A stretch of 27,350 bases of DNA from assembly GCA_021299675.1 (NCBI GenBank), contig JAJTIF010000069.1, positions 1 through 27,350 of the forward strand, given 5' to 3'. This document shows positions 14,435 through 23,853 of this stretch, piece after piece (position 1 is the stretch's first letter; each line of letters starts with the position of its first letter). Below the pieces are notes generated by a model that worked only from the letters and a program-made list of their open reading frames with translations, was not told the DNA's origin and searched no databases. The DNA is from Pseudomonadota bacterium. GTDB taxonomy: Bacteria > Bdellovibrionota > Bacteriovoracia > Bacteriovoracales > Bacteriovoracaceae. Position numbers and translations under genes: made by a program.

Positions 14435-14463
14435 ATAATCCTTCCCGGGCACTAGGCGAACAA
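14435..14463 (-). promoter_or_regulatory. Possible promoter for the UvrA-like gene
   Basis: On the - strand TTGTTC (complement of 14458-14463), 17 bp and GATTAT (complement of 14435-14440) precede ATG 14424. The start would be near 14428, leaving only a few leader bases. Either the mRNA is nearly leaderless or this match is fortuitous. Confidence 0.3.
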
Positions 14464-14494
14464 GAAAGTGCGAGTGTTGAGAGCTTGTGGAAAT

Positions 14495-14523
14495 AAAAAA
14501 GGGCCCCATAAAGGAGCCCTTTT
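14495..14523 (-). terminator. Intrinsic terminator of the rplM-rpsI operon
   Basis: On the - strand AAGGGCTCC (complement of 14513-14521), loop TTTAT and GGGGCCCTT (complement of 14499-14507) form a 9-bp stem with one G-T pair, followed by a T run (14495-14500). It lies 23 bases after the rpsI stop codon. Confidence 0.92.
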
Positions 14524-14546
14524 CCATAAATCGAAAACTGATTCGA

Positions 14547-14948
14547 TTAACGCTTAGAGAACTGACATGAACGACGTGCACCACGAAGACCGTACTTCTT
14601 ACGCTCAACCTTACGTGAGTCACGAGTGAGGAAGCCAGCTTTCTTAAGATCGCCACGAGTTTGTGGAACGAATTTAAGAAGAGCACGAGCGATACCCAAA
14701 CGGATAGCACCAGCTTGACCAGTCACACCGCCGCCCTGAACGTTGATATTAAAATCATACGCATCAGAAGCTTTAACGAGTTGAAGTGGTTGGTTCACGA
14801 TAATGCGGCTTGTCCCCACTGGGAAATAGTCCGAAAGTTCGCGGTGATTAACAGTAATTTTTCCAGTTCCACGAGAGGCGTATACGCGAGCTACCGAAGT
14901 TTTGCGGCGGCCGATCGTGTGAACATCATAACCTTTAGCTTTACTCAT
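14547..14948 (-). CDS. rpsI: 30S ribosomal protein S9
   Basis: This is a 133-residue small-subunit protein whose C-terminal tail contacts P-site tRNA. The family is unmistakable: [20 protein letters not shown], the [19 protein letters not shown] core, and the C-terminal [22 protein letters not shown] pattern ending in the invariant SKR. ATG 14948 has AAGGA 7 bases upstream. It lies 10 bp downstream of rplM, the standard bacterial pairing, and is followed by the terminator at 14495-14523. Length and sequence are ordinary. Confidence 0.98.
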   Translation of the reverse strand: MSKAKGYDVHTIGRRKTSVARVYASRGTGKITVNHRELSDYFPVGTSRIIVNQPLQLVKASDAYDFNINVQGGGVTGQAGAIRLGIARALLKFVPQTRGDLKKAGFLTRDSRKVERKKYGLRGARRSCQFSKR

Positions 14949-14958
14949 AATTTAGTCC

Positions 14959-15405
14959 TTAGAATTTCAAAGTCAGAGTTTCTGGTTTTTGAGCGTCGTG
15001 CGTGTGCGTTGGACCTACGAATACTTTAAGCTTAGTAAGTTGCTTACGGCCTAGAGTATTTTTCGGAAGCATGCCTTTAACGGCTTCCATCACGATGAGC
15101 TCAGGGTGCTTAGCAAGCTGCTCTTTAGCTGTACGTCTTTTAATCCCACCAATGTGGTTGGTGTGCCAGAAGTACTCTTTCTCATCCCACTTCTTTCCTG
15201 TGAACTTAACTTTCTCTGCATTAACTACAACGACGAAGTCCCCTGCATCGTTATTAGTACAGAAAGTTGGCTTGTTCTTCCCACGAAGAACTTTTGCTAC
15301 TTCAGAAGCCAGGCGACCTACAACAAGATCAGTAGCGTCGACGACGAACCACTTCTTGTTTTGCATGTCCGCTTCTTTGAGCGCGAACGTCTTTTGCGTA
15401 ATCAT
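14959..15405 (-). CDS. rplM: 50S ribosomal protein L13
   Basis: This is a 148-residue large-subunit protein required early in 50S assembly. I choose ATG 15405 (MITQKTFALKEADMQ…) because GAGG lies 8-9 bases upstream; the in-frame GTG at 15414 sits within that ribosome-binding site. Family signatures are KKWFVVDATDLVVGRLASEVAKVLRGK, VVVVNAEKVKFTGKKWDEKEYFWHTNHIGG and MEAVKGMLPKNTLGRKQLTKLKVFVGPTHTHDAQKPE. It is first in the rplM-rpsI operon. A weak -10-like GATAAT (complement of 15428-15433) lies about 25 bases upstream. Confidence 0.98.
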   Translation of the reverse strand: MITQKTFALKEADMQNKKWFVVDATDLVVGRLASEVAKVLRGKNKPTFCTNNDAGDFVVVVNAEKVKFTGKKWDEKEYFWHTNHIGGIKRRTAKEQLAKHPELIVMEAVKGMLPKNTLGRKQLTKLKVFVGPTHTHDAQKPETLTLKF

Positions 15406-15427
15406 AAAAAACACCTCATAAATAAAA

Positions 15428-15456
15428 ATTATCGGCCTGTAATTTACATGCTGAAA
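15428..15456 (-). promoter_or_regulatory. Weak candidate promoter for rplM-rpsI
   Basis: On the - strand GATAAT (complement of 15428-15433) is a good -10. The -35 region at 17 bp (TTTCAG) is poor. The 116-base gap between tamA and rplM is the natural place for the ribosomal promoter, but I cannot identify it securely. Confidence 0.3.
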
Positions 15457-15521
15457 AAGAGGCCAAACTTCTAAGGGGTTCAGCGTTTTTCTTTCGAAAT
15501 TCTTCCAGATAAAGGGGGGGA

Positions 15522-18383
15522 CTAGAAGAACCCGATTGACACATGGAAGCGTCCAGGGGCCTCGAGTGTACCATCAGGATTGCGCTTTCTCAAGAGTTTG
15601 AAGCCATAATCAAAGTCGAGAGTTCCAACCGGGGTAACGATCTTAAAAGTGACACCTGCGGACTGGCGAAGTTCGCCAAAATCCACCGAGTCTCGATAGA
15701 TGCGGCCCGCATCAAAGAACAGTCCAGCCATCAGGGAATCATTAATAAAGTATCTCGGCTCTACTTTAATATTAGCCATATAGGCCTTATTTTGGATCCG
15801 GTCTTCACCGATATCCTTACCGTCGGGCAATCGATTGATCTCTTCATCTGTGTATCCACGGACAATATCAGTCCCGGTTAATCTAAAGAGTTTGATGTTA
15901 GGAATATAGCCCTGCGTTACAACTTGACCCGATTCCGGATCAACGACCGGATTACCAGAATCATCCAACCTCACATTTTTTGCCAGGTTTTCTTGCAGGC
16001 CTCCAACAACAGAAATGGCGATGGTTCCCCGGGGGATAGGAATGTAGAAACGGTTACGCATAATAAGCTTATAAAAGTTTATGGTGAGATCATCGCTACG
16101 CTGTGAAAGGAAGTTGGGATTCGCAAACTCATTTGAAACGTTAAACCATGCACCCGCCGTGGGGTTGATTCGGGAGTTTCTAAAATCAGCAGTGAAACTT
16201 GGAGTCAGGGCACCGATCACGAAATTTCCATTGTCTCGAGCCTCCGTAGCATCGAACTGCGAAATACTCTCAAATTGATGGCGTAATGAAACAGAGAAAT
16301 TGGATCCAAAATCTCGGGAAAGTGTATTTGAAATTCTTTGGATGTCGGCGTCGAAGGAAAAGAATCTTCTTCTCTGTGCTGAAAGTGACAGGCCGTAGTC
16401 GATGTAGGTCTCTTTGAGATCTGGAACGTTAAGGTTGTTGGTAATATTGTATTCGACTAGACTATTGCCCTCTTTTCTTCTGCGCGAATCGAAGGCCTGA
16501 AAATCAAGTCTCTGGTTAACTTGACCTGTCAGTGAGGTCGAAATGTTTTCACCAAAAAGATTGATGTAGGAGATAGTCCCAGAGAGCTTAATACCGATAT
16601 CGGTTCGGTAGCCCGGTGCAATTTCAATCAATCCATAATCACGTTCCGTAACCTCGATCACAACATCCGTAAGTGATGTTTTACCATTATGCATGACCGG
16701 TCGAATTCGCACGCTGCCGAAAAGCCCAGTAGCACTCAATGAACTTTCAAGATCACGAAGGGCTTGGGGCGAAATCGGCTCTCCCCGCTTTAGGGGAGTG
16801 CGACGGCGAATCACAACAGGTTTGGTTTTTCTCAACCCAACAATAAGCACATTATCTAAAGTTATTAGTTTATCTTTTTTTATCTTTATTAGAATCTTTA
16901 CCGAAGAGCGGTCACTTCCGTAGCGTACCATGTCGTCGCTATCTTTGTTCACAACGTCGGCGTAGTACCATCCGTTGGTTTGAAAATCATTGATGATGGA
17001 TTTCAAATCATCCCTGAACTGATTCGGGTTGAATGGCTCCCCGACCTTAGTCTTGATCATATCTGCGACGTGCGCTGCCTCTTCACTAGAGACGCCTGAA
17101 AGCTTTATGTCATCCACGATGACACGACTGCCCTCTTGAATGTTATAGTCGAGCTCGACTTCACTTAGATCGGCACTAAAAATCAATCGCGGAGTCAACA
17201 CCTTGGCCCTCACAAAGCCCTGGTCAATATACTGGTTTCGCAAATAATCACTAAAACGATTGAAGCTGTCTTCGTCAAAAAATCCTTCCTGCGCCATCTC
17301 AGTAGCTTGTTCATGCCACATTTTTTGTAAGGTGGTATCCGTGTAAAACTGAGCACCAGTAAAACGTACAGCACGCAGACGTGTGCGCAGCCCCCTATCG
17401 AGGATTATCTCGTGCATAGAAATTTTTTCACCATGCAAATGGGTTGAATCATAAATCTGCACATCAATCGTTGGCTTCAGGTATCCGTTTTTCCTGAGTA
17501 TTTCCTGCATCGCTTGGATGGTGTTGGGGACGTCTAGTGAGCGTTTGAAGCGTTTGATGTTTTCTTTTAGAGCCGTGTTGAACTGAATTTTGACATCTTG
17601 ATAAGGCAGGGGTTTCTCTTTAATGTTGAACGCAAAGTTTTTGTCATTCTCAATAATTATTTTCACCCGAACATTTAAACCATCAATCACTGGCTTAACA
17701 GTCACACTCGATAACAAGTATCCATAGGAATATAAATCAGCCTCAAACTCATCAGCCTTGGACCTGAGGTTTTGAATATCAAAGTTTTTGTTCAGGAGTT
17801 CATTGAATTTTTGTTCAGCAAATCGACGGATAACATGAGATGTCGTTGATACATCAAAGGAATGAATCACCTGAGATTCACCGGGTTTGATATCGATTGA
17901 AACCTCGATGTAGTCATCAATTGTTTGTGTTTTGAAATTAATTTTAGCGAGTGGGTAACCCTTTGAACCTAGGTACTGACGCAATCGGATGTCTTCCTCA
18001 TAAAAGACGTCCCCCTCGAACCACTGCCCAGGTTTAATCTTTGAGTTCCGCTCAACATATTCTTTAATCTGCGAATTCTTCGAGCTAATCTTTACGTCTG
18101 AGATCAGATACTTCGGTACAAATGAAATTGAAATTTTTGCTTTGCCCTCTTGCTCATGCAAAGACCAGCTAAGATCCCTCACGCCCCCAACGGAAACTAT
18201 AACTTTAAGAGTTTGTCTCAAATGAACGATGTTACGGTATTTGTTTTTTAAGATTTGAAATCTGTCTTTATGATTAAGGCAGCTCTTGGACGTTCCACAT
18301 TCAACCGCAACCTCTGTGATGTGCAAATTGGCGTACGTATTAAAACAAAGAAGAGATAAAAAGATTAAGATAAGTTGCTTCAT
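15522..18383 (-). CDS. tamA: Omp85-family outer-membrane β-barrel protein, TamA-like
   Basis: This is a 953-residue outer-membrane assembly protein with signal peptide MKQLILIFLSLLCFNTYA. Several POTRA-type domains span roughly 90-580, each with the (L/I)R-x-x-x-x-x-x-G-Y-x-x-A pattern (for example RQYLGSKGYPLAKI, RNQYIDQGFVRAKV, DFQTNGWYYADV). A C-terminal 16-strand barrel runs from about 585 and carries the Omp85 loop-6 motif VRGY (841-844), GTLDFDYGF near the end and the terminal aromatic RFHVSIGFF. The size and apparent five to six POTRAs exceed E. coli TamA (three) and resemble BamA, but the ATGA overlap with tamB indicates TamA function: insertion of outer-membrane proteins, or lipid transport in concert with TamB. 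Residual ambiguity is BamA versus TamA naming. Confidence 0.9.
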   Translation of the reverse strand: MKQLILIFLSLLCFNTYANLHITEVAVECGTSKSCLNHKDRFQILKNKYRNIVHLRQTLKVIVSVGGVRDLSWSLHEQEGKAKISISFVPKYLISDVKISSKNSQIKEYVERNSKIKPGQWFEGDVFYEEDIRLRQYLGSKGYPLAKINFKTQTIDDYIEVSIDIKPGESQVIHSFDVSTTSHVIRRFAEQKFNELLNKNFDIQNLRSKADEFEADLYSYGYLLSSVTVKPVIDGLNVRVKIIIENDKNFAFNIKEKPLPYQDVKIQFNTALKENIKRFKRSLDVPNTIQAMQEILRKNGYLKPTIDVQIYDSTHLHGEKISMHEIILDRGLRTRLRAVRFTGAQFYTDTTLQKMWHEQATEMAQEGFFDEDSFNRFSDYLRNQYIDQGFVRAKVLTPRLIFSADLSEVELDYNIQEGSRVIVDDIKLSGVSSEEAAHVADMIKTKVGEPFNPNQFRDDLKSIINDFQTNGWYYADVVNKDSDDMVRYGSDRSSVKILIKIKKDKLITLDNVLIVGLRKTKPVVIRRRTPLKRGEPISPQALRDLESSLSATGLFGSVRIRPVMHNGKTSLTDVVIEVTERDYGLIEIAPGYRTDIGIKLSGTISYINLFGENISTSLTGQVNQRLDFQAFDSRRRKEGNSLVEYNITNNLNVPDLKETYIDYGLSLSAQRRRFFSFDADIQRISNTLSRDFGSNFSVSLRHQFESISQFDATEARDNGNFVIGALTPSFTADFRNSRINPTAGAWFNVSNEFANPNFLSQRSDDLTINFYKLIMRNRFYIPIPRGTIAISVVGGLQENLAKNVRLDDSGNPVVDPESGQVVTQGYIPNIKLFRLTGTDIVRGYTDEEINRLPDGKDIGEDRIQNKAYMANIKVEPRYFINDSLMAGLFFDAGRIYRDSVDFGELRQSAGVTFKIVTPVGTLDFDYGFKLLRKRNPDGTLEAPGRFHVSIGFF

Positions 18384-21300
18384 TTGAAACTCATCCTAAA
18401 TTTCACGTCTCCACCGATGGAGTTATCGATGATGTCTTCTTGGCCTTCGGCATTGGTGCGTAGTTCGTAGATCCCCTCAAATTGTATGTTCTTTGAAACA
18501 CCATAATTCAAGTTCATGCGTTGGCGCTGACCTATCTGTCCCCCCACTGTGCTAGAAACGGAAAGTGTCATGGCTTCGGAGAGACGCTTCTTTACCTCAA
18601 TATTGGTTGCTGTACGAGTGCGCGCGAGCGTTCCAGAACCTGATTGCTCCTGACCCCGGCCAGCCAACATACTTTCTTCCGCCTGGACGAACATCGTCCC
18701 GAGATTCACCTGAAGGCCAAATTGCTTTTTTACAATGTCTGTGACCTTAAACTGGTCAAAGATAAATGAGCCAACACCGACATTGGTGAGCTGTTGTCTC
18801 TCTTGAGGCGTGATCGCGTTAGAAATATCTTCGGTGTAACCAAACGCAATCAAAGACAGGATATTTTGCTTAGTTAGGGCCGGATCACTCGATAGATCAA
18901 ACGTAAAATTATCTGGAGTACCAAAAACCTTTGCGCTGACTTTATAATTTGCAATATTTGAGCTCGCAACAATATCGAAGTCGGGTTTTGTGATCTCTTT
19001 CTTAGAGTTAAACAAGAACTCTGACTTTGATATGATGTATTCGCTGTTCTTGAAGAATACCTTGGACTGAACGCCCGAACTTGTAACCCTTCCTTCGGCA
19101 ACTGGTCTCAATGGTTCCCCGAGCAACTGAAGATCTGCCAACAGATAGAGATCCATCATGGAGTTATTAATGTGAACAGCATTCTCTGTTTTGACACCGA
19201 TATCAAGGTTGAAGAGACCTGCCACGGTACTATCTTGTTCTTTTGGAAGGTACTTGGTATCAGAAATTCCACTGGCCTTACTGGTAAAGTCGCTGAGTTC
19301 GTTAGCGATGAGACCTTTATTGACGAGGATTGACCCGTTGATCAAATAGGGCGGCTTACCACCAAAGATCAAACCGTTTCCGCTTAATGTAATGTCACTG
19401 CGATTTTTAATCGGTATGTTAGCACGCTCTAATTGATAGGATAGATTTATATCCGGCATGCGCTTATCAAAAAGAATGCCTCCACTCGCACTGATTAGTC
19501 CCGAGGCAGGCTTAAATTTAAATGACTCTACGTCTAGCTCTTGATTAATCAAAGTCATGTGGTAATTCAAATCACTGATTGCAAAGGGCAAAAGATCGGT
19601 GCTCACAACAATCTTTTCGCCTTTGAAGTCACCGCTAAACTCAAAATTCCCATCATACTTGAGGCCAAGCTTAGAAACAGTTCTCCCCTGAGCCCTTTGG
19701 ATGTTTTTACTAAGTAACTCAAAGAAGATGGCATCCATATCCAAGCTATTTTCAAGACGATAGCGAGATCGAAAGTCTCCGACTCCCCTTGAATCAAATT
19801 TCAAAAGTGGGCTGTCCACATCCAGCTTCCATTTCGTGATAAGACCGTTCATGAATTCAATTTGGTTTTTTGGAAATTTTTGATCGATCCTAATCTGATT
19901 AGTATTTAGGGAAATTTCCTTAAGCCATAAGTATCCAGTCGGCTTGAATTCTTCTGAGCGGTAGAAATCAAACTCTCCATTAACCAACAACTTGCCATTT
20001 GCAGTGTTAAGCTGCAAGTTTTCACCGAATAAACCACGCATGAGAAGGGGGAGATTCTCTACGTTTGCCAAAAGATCCGTTTTGAGCTTCATCCGCTTAT
20101 TTTCTTCGACGGTTTCTGTGCGAAGTTTAAACCACCCACCGATCAGATCAAGGTTGATAAATACATCACTGCGGTCAAAGTTCCATTCAATCTTTGAATC
20201 CCCAACTGACTCTTCTTCAATTCGCGATGAGATTAGCGCCAGAAAGCCATTATGCTTCTGCTCTAATTTAGAATAGGAACCTTTAAATTCTCCCAGAGAA
20301 ACGAAATCAAGCTTTAGTGGTGTACTCTTGTACAAAGATATCTCAGAAGAGGGCAATCCTCTAAGCGATAGATTATAGTCGAGACGTGAGTCATTCAAGT
20401 AGTACTTCAGATCTCCAAAGAGCTTGCCCTTTTCCTTTTCAATGGAAAAATCACGCAGATGGATGACTCTCTTTTCTGATACAAAAGTAAACTTGGAACT
20501 TTTAAAAGTTTCATCATAGGCAACTATTTTTTGACCGTAGACATCCGCCTCAACCTTTAGCGTAGAAATTGATTTCTTAGCTGTTAAGCTCACGTGGCCT
20601 TGGATGGAGGCATCAAAGTCCTCTGGCAGAAAGGAAAAGCCACTATCAAGAGGGGCAAGAGCATCCTTGAGTTCGTTGAAACTGATTTGGGGTATATCTA
20701 GATTTATGTCTAGGTCAAAATCTTTGTAATTAACTCTACCGACCCCTTGATATTCATACCTGGCTTTCTTAGCCTTGAAAAAAGGAATATCGACAATACC
20801 ATTTTTTAGGCTAAGGCTCATTTCATGATTTGCATTTCCAATTTTATAGCCAAGGATTTCAAAATTATTAAGTTCACCCTTCATACTAAGAAGGACGTCG
20901 TCGATCTTTCCCTTAGCCTTGATCGAATTGATTCCAGATCCTTTCAATTCAAGACCTGCGATATTCCCGAGGTCCTCTAAGTTGAGCTGGCCTTTTACAA
21001 AATCAAAGTCGACTTCGCCTTTACCAACGTAGCCCTCAATCTCCACATCCGTATTAGTGGATTTCATTTTTGCTTTCATCATCAAGGCATTGTCGATGAC
21101 AAGAAACTCTGAGTCCCGTAATTCAATTTTTTTGGCATGTATGATAGGCTGCTTCTCATCTATCACAAGTTTAAGATTCTTTACGACAAAGCCATTCACT
21201 GGATAGAAAAATAGATCTTTCCGTTTGAGATTAAAACGAATTGTACCTGTTAACTCACCCCGCAGGGGTTTGAGAGAATCGCCGAGGATACGGACAGCAT

Positions 21301-22372
21301 TAGAAAGCTCAAAGTTTTCCAGGCGCGCCGTTACACCGTTAGGCAGTGTTACCGAGTTTGTGTTGTCCCACACCAACACCCTTTCGCCGAGGATGGCTTT
21401 CTCATTTCCATTTTCAACTACAAGATTTTCTAGATAGACGTTGAGATCTGAAGAACTCAGTTGTCCTTTGATCTTTTGGGCGATCAGGAAATTGGATTCA
21501 AGATCAATAATTTCAAATTCGTTCTCAACACTTGTTCCGGATTCCTTTGACCAACTAAAGCGCCCGTTTGTTCTTAGCGCCCCATTTTGAAAATTAATCT
21601 CAGGGACGTTGATCCACTCCGAGATATCAGGGATGAACACATCTGTATCAAACTCACCCTTAATGTTCATGGCATCTATCTTGTGCCAGTTCAAGACCTT
21701 GAGATTAGATACGACTTGAGACCGTTTTTGGATCAAAGCTAGATTCGTTGCTGAGAATTCGTTTTTCTTTAATACGCCTTCGATTTTCACAAGATCAATA
21801 CTGTCTGGCATATTTTCAAGATAGAGGTGTTTGATGCTCCCGTTGATGGATATTTCAGTCTTACCAAGATTCAAACTAAGCGTATTGACGTTAATGACTT
21901 GGTTCTTAATTGTCACCTGACTCTGCTCGACTTGAACTTCTTCAATATCTACGGGTAATTTTTTAATTTCTTCTGTAATTAAATCCCAGGGATGCTTTCC
22001 CGAATCCTCACTGTCAGCAATGTCGAGATCTACGCTCCCCTGTTGTAGGTATATTTTCTGGAGGTGGATCTTTTCACCTTTAAATAACTCAACATCAAAC
22101 TCGACCCCAATCTCACCTGCCTCGGCACTGATTTTCGTTCCGAGACGATCATATTCTACTCGTACATTTTCAAGACCTAGAGCAGGAGGAAAGAACTTAA
22201 TAACTACTTTTGAAAAGCTTACCTCTGTATCTAGTTGGTTAGAGGCAATCTTTGTTATCGATTTCGAAAGGATCCGACCAAATGTTTTTGACTGCAAAAA
22301 TGTCCAGCTACCAAAAGTAAGTAGTGTGAAGAGCGCAAAGAACAATATGATGAAGGTGTTTATCCTATGCAA
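18380..22372 (-). CDS. tamB: TamB-like translocation/assembly module protein (AsmA-like superfamily)
   Basis: This 1330-residue inner-membrane-anchored protein spans the periplasm. One N-terminal membrane helix (about 5-25) is followed by a very long β-rich region of short repeating strands, typical of the lipid-groove AsmA-like family. It ends in the TamB C-terminal domain (formerly DUF490): DFDIVASSNIANYKVSAKVFGTP, LTKQNILSLIAFGYTEDI, GSFIFDQFKV and a final β segment with DVKFRMSFK. The start is TTG 22372; an in-frame TGA lies just upstream and AAGGAAAGGA gives a strong SD 9 bases before it. It overlaps the TPR gene by 8 bp and tamA by 4 bp, so translation is coupled in the order TPR-tamB-tamA. 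Likely role: moving phospholipid or assisting outer-membrane protein assembly with TamA. Confidence 0.95.
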   Translation of the reverse strand: MHRINTFIILFFALFTLLTFGSWTFLQSKTFGRILSKSITKIASNQLDTEVSFSKVVIKFFPPALGLENVRVEYDRLGTKISAEAGEIGVEFDVELFKGEKIHLQKIYLQQGSVDLDIADSEDSGKHPWDLITEEIKKLPVDIEEVQVEQSQVTIKNQVINVNTLSLNLGKTEISINGSIKHLYLENMPDSIDLVKIEGVLKKNEFSATNLALIQKRSQVVSNLKVLNWHKIDAMNIKGEFDTDVFIPDISEWINVPEINFQNGALRTNGRFSWSKESGTSVENEFEIIDLESNFLIAQKIKGQLSSSDLNVYLENLVVENGNEKAILGERVLVWDNTNSVTLPNGVTARLENFELSNAVRILGDSLKPLRGELTGTIRFNLKRKDLFFYPVNGFVVKNLKLVIDEKQPIIHAKKIELRDSEFLVIDNALMMKAKMKSTNTDVEIEGYVGKGEVDFDFVKGQLNLEDLGNIAGLELKGSGINSIKAKGKIDDVLLSMKGELNNFEILGYKIGNANHEMSLSLKNGIVDIPFFKAKKARYEYQGVGRVNYKDFDLDINLDIPQISFNELKDALAPLDSGFSFLPEDFDASIQGHVSLTAKKSISTLKVEADVYGQKIVAYDETFKSSKFTFVSEKRVIHLRDFSIEKEKGKLFGDLKYYLNDSRLDYNLSLRGLPSSEISLYKSTPLKLDFVSLGEFKGSYSKLEQKHNGFLALISSRIEEESVGDSKIEWNFDRSDVFINLDLIGGWFKLRTETVEENKRMKLKTDLLANVENLPLLMRGLFGENLQLNTANGKLLVNGEFDFYRSEEFKPTGYLWLKEISLNTNQIRIDQKFPKNQIEFMNGLITKWKLDVDSPLLKFDSRGVGDFRSRYRLENSLDMDAIFFELLSKNIQRAQGRTVSKLGLKYDGNFEFSGDFKGEKIVVSTDLLPFAISDLNYHMTLINQELDVESFKFKPASGLISASGGILFDKRMPDINLSYQLERANIPIKNRSDITLSGNGLIFGGKPPYLINGSILVNKGLIANELSDFTSKASGISDTKYLPKEQDSTVAGLFNLDIGVKTENAVHINNSMMDLYLLADLQLLGEPLRPVAEGRVTSSGVQSKVFFKNSEYIISKSEFLFNSKKEITKPDFDIVASSNIANYKVSAKVFGTPDNFTFDLSSDPALTKQNILSLIAFGYTEDISNAITPQERQQLTNVGVGSFIFDQFKVTDIVKKQFGLQVNLGTMFVQAEESMLAGRGQEQSGSGTLARTRTATNIEVKKRLSEAMTLSVSSTVGGQIGQRQRMNLNYGVSKNIQFEGIYELRTNAEGQEDIIDNSIGGDVKFRMSFK

Positions 22373-23786
22373 TTTTCTGCATCCTTTCCTTCAATCTTCT
22401 GTAATCCGGATCGACCTTCTTTACTTCATGGTAAGATCGTAATGCCTTTTCAATGTCTCCAACTTGCTCAAACAAAGCTGCCTCCAGATACCTCAGCTCT
22501 GTGTATTCATCTAACTGCACATCCTCTTGACCAATAAGCTCGGAGAGCTCCGCAAGAGCGAGGTGATAGTCTCCCATGCGAGTCGATACAATAATTTTCA
22601 GATAATCAATTTTACGATGATTTAATTTTGTAAGTTGGATTTCTTTTGATCTTTTTATCAAGAACTTTGCGACCCTGAAAAAATCAAACTGAATGAAGGT
22701 TGTGATGAGATCAAGAATCGATTTTTCATCCATTTCTTGAAATGCAATATTTTTAATCATATCGTCTTCAACGCTGCGTAGCTCTTCACTCTCATCTGCA
22801 ATTGTATTTATTATGTCTTTGACATACTTCGGCTCCTCAAGCCTCAAGTCATCAGCACTGAGCCCTGATGCTTCTTCAGGGATTGAAACCGCTCGCTTCC
22901 CTATTAGCCTATCTTTTAGCTTCTTATCGAAACGCGTGAGCTTGATGAGGTTAAAGCCCTTTTTCTTTTTCATCAGCCTGAGAGTTTCTGTAAAGACTTC
23001 CTCACTTCGATCAAGGGATAGATCTAGTACTAATTTCAAATGAAACCACGAAGCTTCATAGACCACCAACTCAACTAGTTTCTTCCAGTCACCTGAAGCC
23101 ATTGTGCTCGTCTCATATTTCTTCAAGATCAAGTGAGATTTATGAGAAAGCAATGATGCATCTATCCCGTTGACCTCTATCTGACTCATGAGCTCGTTAC
23201 ATCTTGCTATGAGCTCTCGTTTTTCAACATCTTTTGTATCTTCAAGTTTGTTAAATTTCTTTTCCACCAATCCCACAATCTCATGCCATTTCTTATCGGC
23301 AGAAGTGATATCATCCGTCGCTACTAAGAGCTGCAGGGCCATCACTTGAAAAAATAAGTAATTTTTAAAATAGGATTGGTACCTCTCAATTTCCATCTGC
23401 CAGTGGTGATATAGTTTCTTAGATACCAAAAACTCAATGTGCTCACGTGCCGTGGAAGCAGCTTCTGCTTGTTTGCCTGATTGAAAGAGTGACTCTACCA
23501 GGTAATGGTAAAGATAGGATTGCTTTGGAAGTTTGGTTGAGGATACTTGCTGTGTGATGAGTTCAATGATTTTTGTATATTGCTTTTGGAGATTAAGGCG
23601 ACAGAGGTAGTTAGAGAAATCTTCATTTAAGCTTGTGTTCGCTAGCTGCAAACTGAGATTAAATTTTACTTCATAGTAATCGTCTGATTGTTCATCAGTG
23701 GCAGAGTTGTACTTACTTAAATAGTTCTCTGCTTCAAGAAATTGCCTCACTTCTAAGGCCTTTCTTGCCATCTCAAGATAATCCAC
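22365..23786 (-). CDS. Cytoplasmic TPR-repeat protein upstream of tamB (hypothetical)
   Basis: This 473-residue, mostly helical protein has no signal peptide or membrane segment. TPR-like helix pairs are clear at the C-terminus (LRYLEAALFEQVGDIEKALRSYHEVKKVDPDY) and at the N-terminus (ALEVRQFLEAENYLSKYN), with irregular helices between and a charged stretch EEASGLSADDLRLEEPKY in the middle. The start is GTG 23786, fixed by a perfect AGGAGG (23795-23800) 8 bases upstream. It precedes tamB with an 8-bp overlap, so it is probably made in proportion to TamB and TamA. I do not recognise a named family; a scaffolding role for envelope assembly is inference only. Confidence 0.82.
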   Translation of the reverse strand: MDYLEMARKALEVRQFLEAENYLSKYNSATDEQSDDYYEVKFNLSLQLANTSLNEDFSNYLCRLNLQKQYTKIIELITQQVSSTKLPKQSYLYHYLVESLFQSGKQAEAASTAREHIEFLVSKKLYHHWQMEIERYQSYFKNYLFFQVMALQLLVATDDITSADKKWHEIVGLVEKKFNKLEDTKDVEKRELIARCNELMSQIEVNGIDASLLSHKSHLILKKYETSTMASGDWKKLVELVVYEASWFHLKLVLDLSLDRSEEVFTETLRLMKKKKGFNLIKLTRFDKKLKDRLIGKRAVSIPEEASGLSADDLRLEEPKYVKDIINTIADESEELRSVEDDMIKNIAFQEMDEKSILDLITTFIQFDFFRVAKFLIKRSKEIQLTKLNHRKIDYLKIIVSTRMGDYHLALAELSELIGQEDVQLDEYTELRYLEAALFEQVGDIEKALRSYHEVKKVDPDYRRLKERMQKIA

Positions 23787-23824
23787 AACAACCCCCTCCT
23801 GGAGTTATTCAACCTCATGATTTT

Positions 23825-23853
23825 ATTATACTTTAATCTTGGATTTTAGTTAA
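23825..23853 (-). promoter_or_regulatory. Internal promoter for TPR-tamB-tamA
   Basis: On the - strand TTAACT (complement of 23848-23853), a 17-bp spacer and a perfect TATAAT (complement of 23825-23830) overlap the last codons of accC. A transcript from about 23818 would carry the AGGAGG site of the TPR gene, which allows this segment to be expressed apart from accBC. Confidence 0.58.

Noticed and set aside
15406..15414. rplM start at GTG 15414
   Set aside because: The GTG lies within the Shine-Dalgarno region; ATG 15405 has correct spacing.
14661..15421. Long open frames on the + strand opposite rpsI and rplM
   Set aside because: They are antisense shadows of highly conserved ribosomal genes and their translations are low-complexity and unlike any family.
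15434..15464. GGCCT…AGGCC inverted repeat in the tamA-rplM gap as a terminator or L13 leader
   Set aside because: Only a 5-bp stem with a 21-base loop; the following T-rich stretch overlaps the rplM leader. Too weak to call.
22020..22442. 140-residue + strand open frame opposite the tamB start
   Set aside because: It lies opposite well-supported coding sequence of tamB and the TPR gene and has no start signals.
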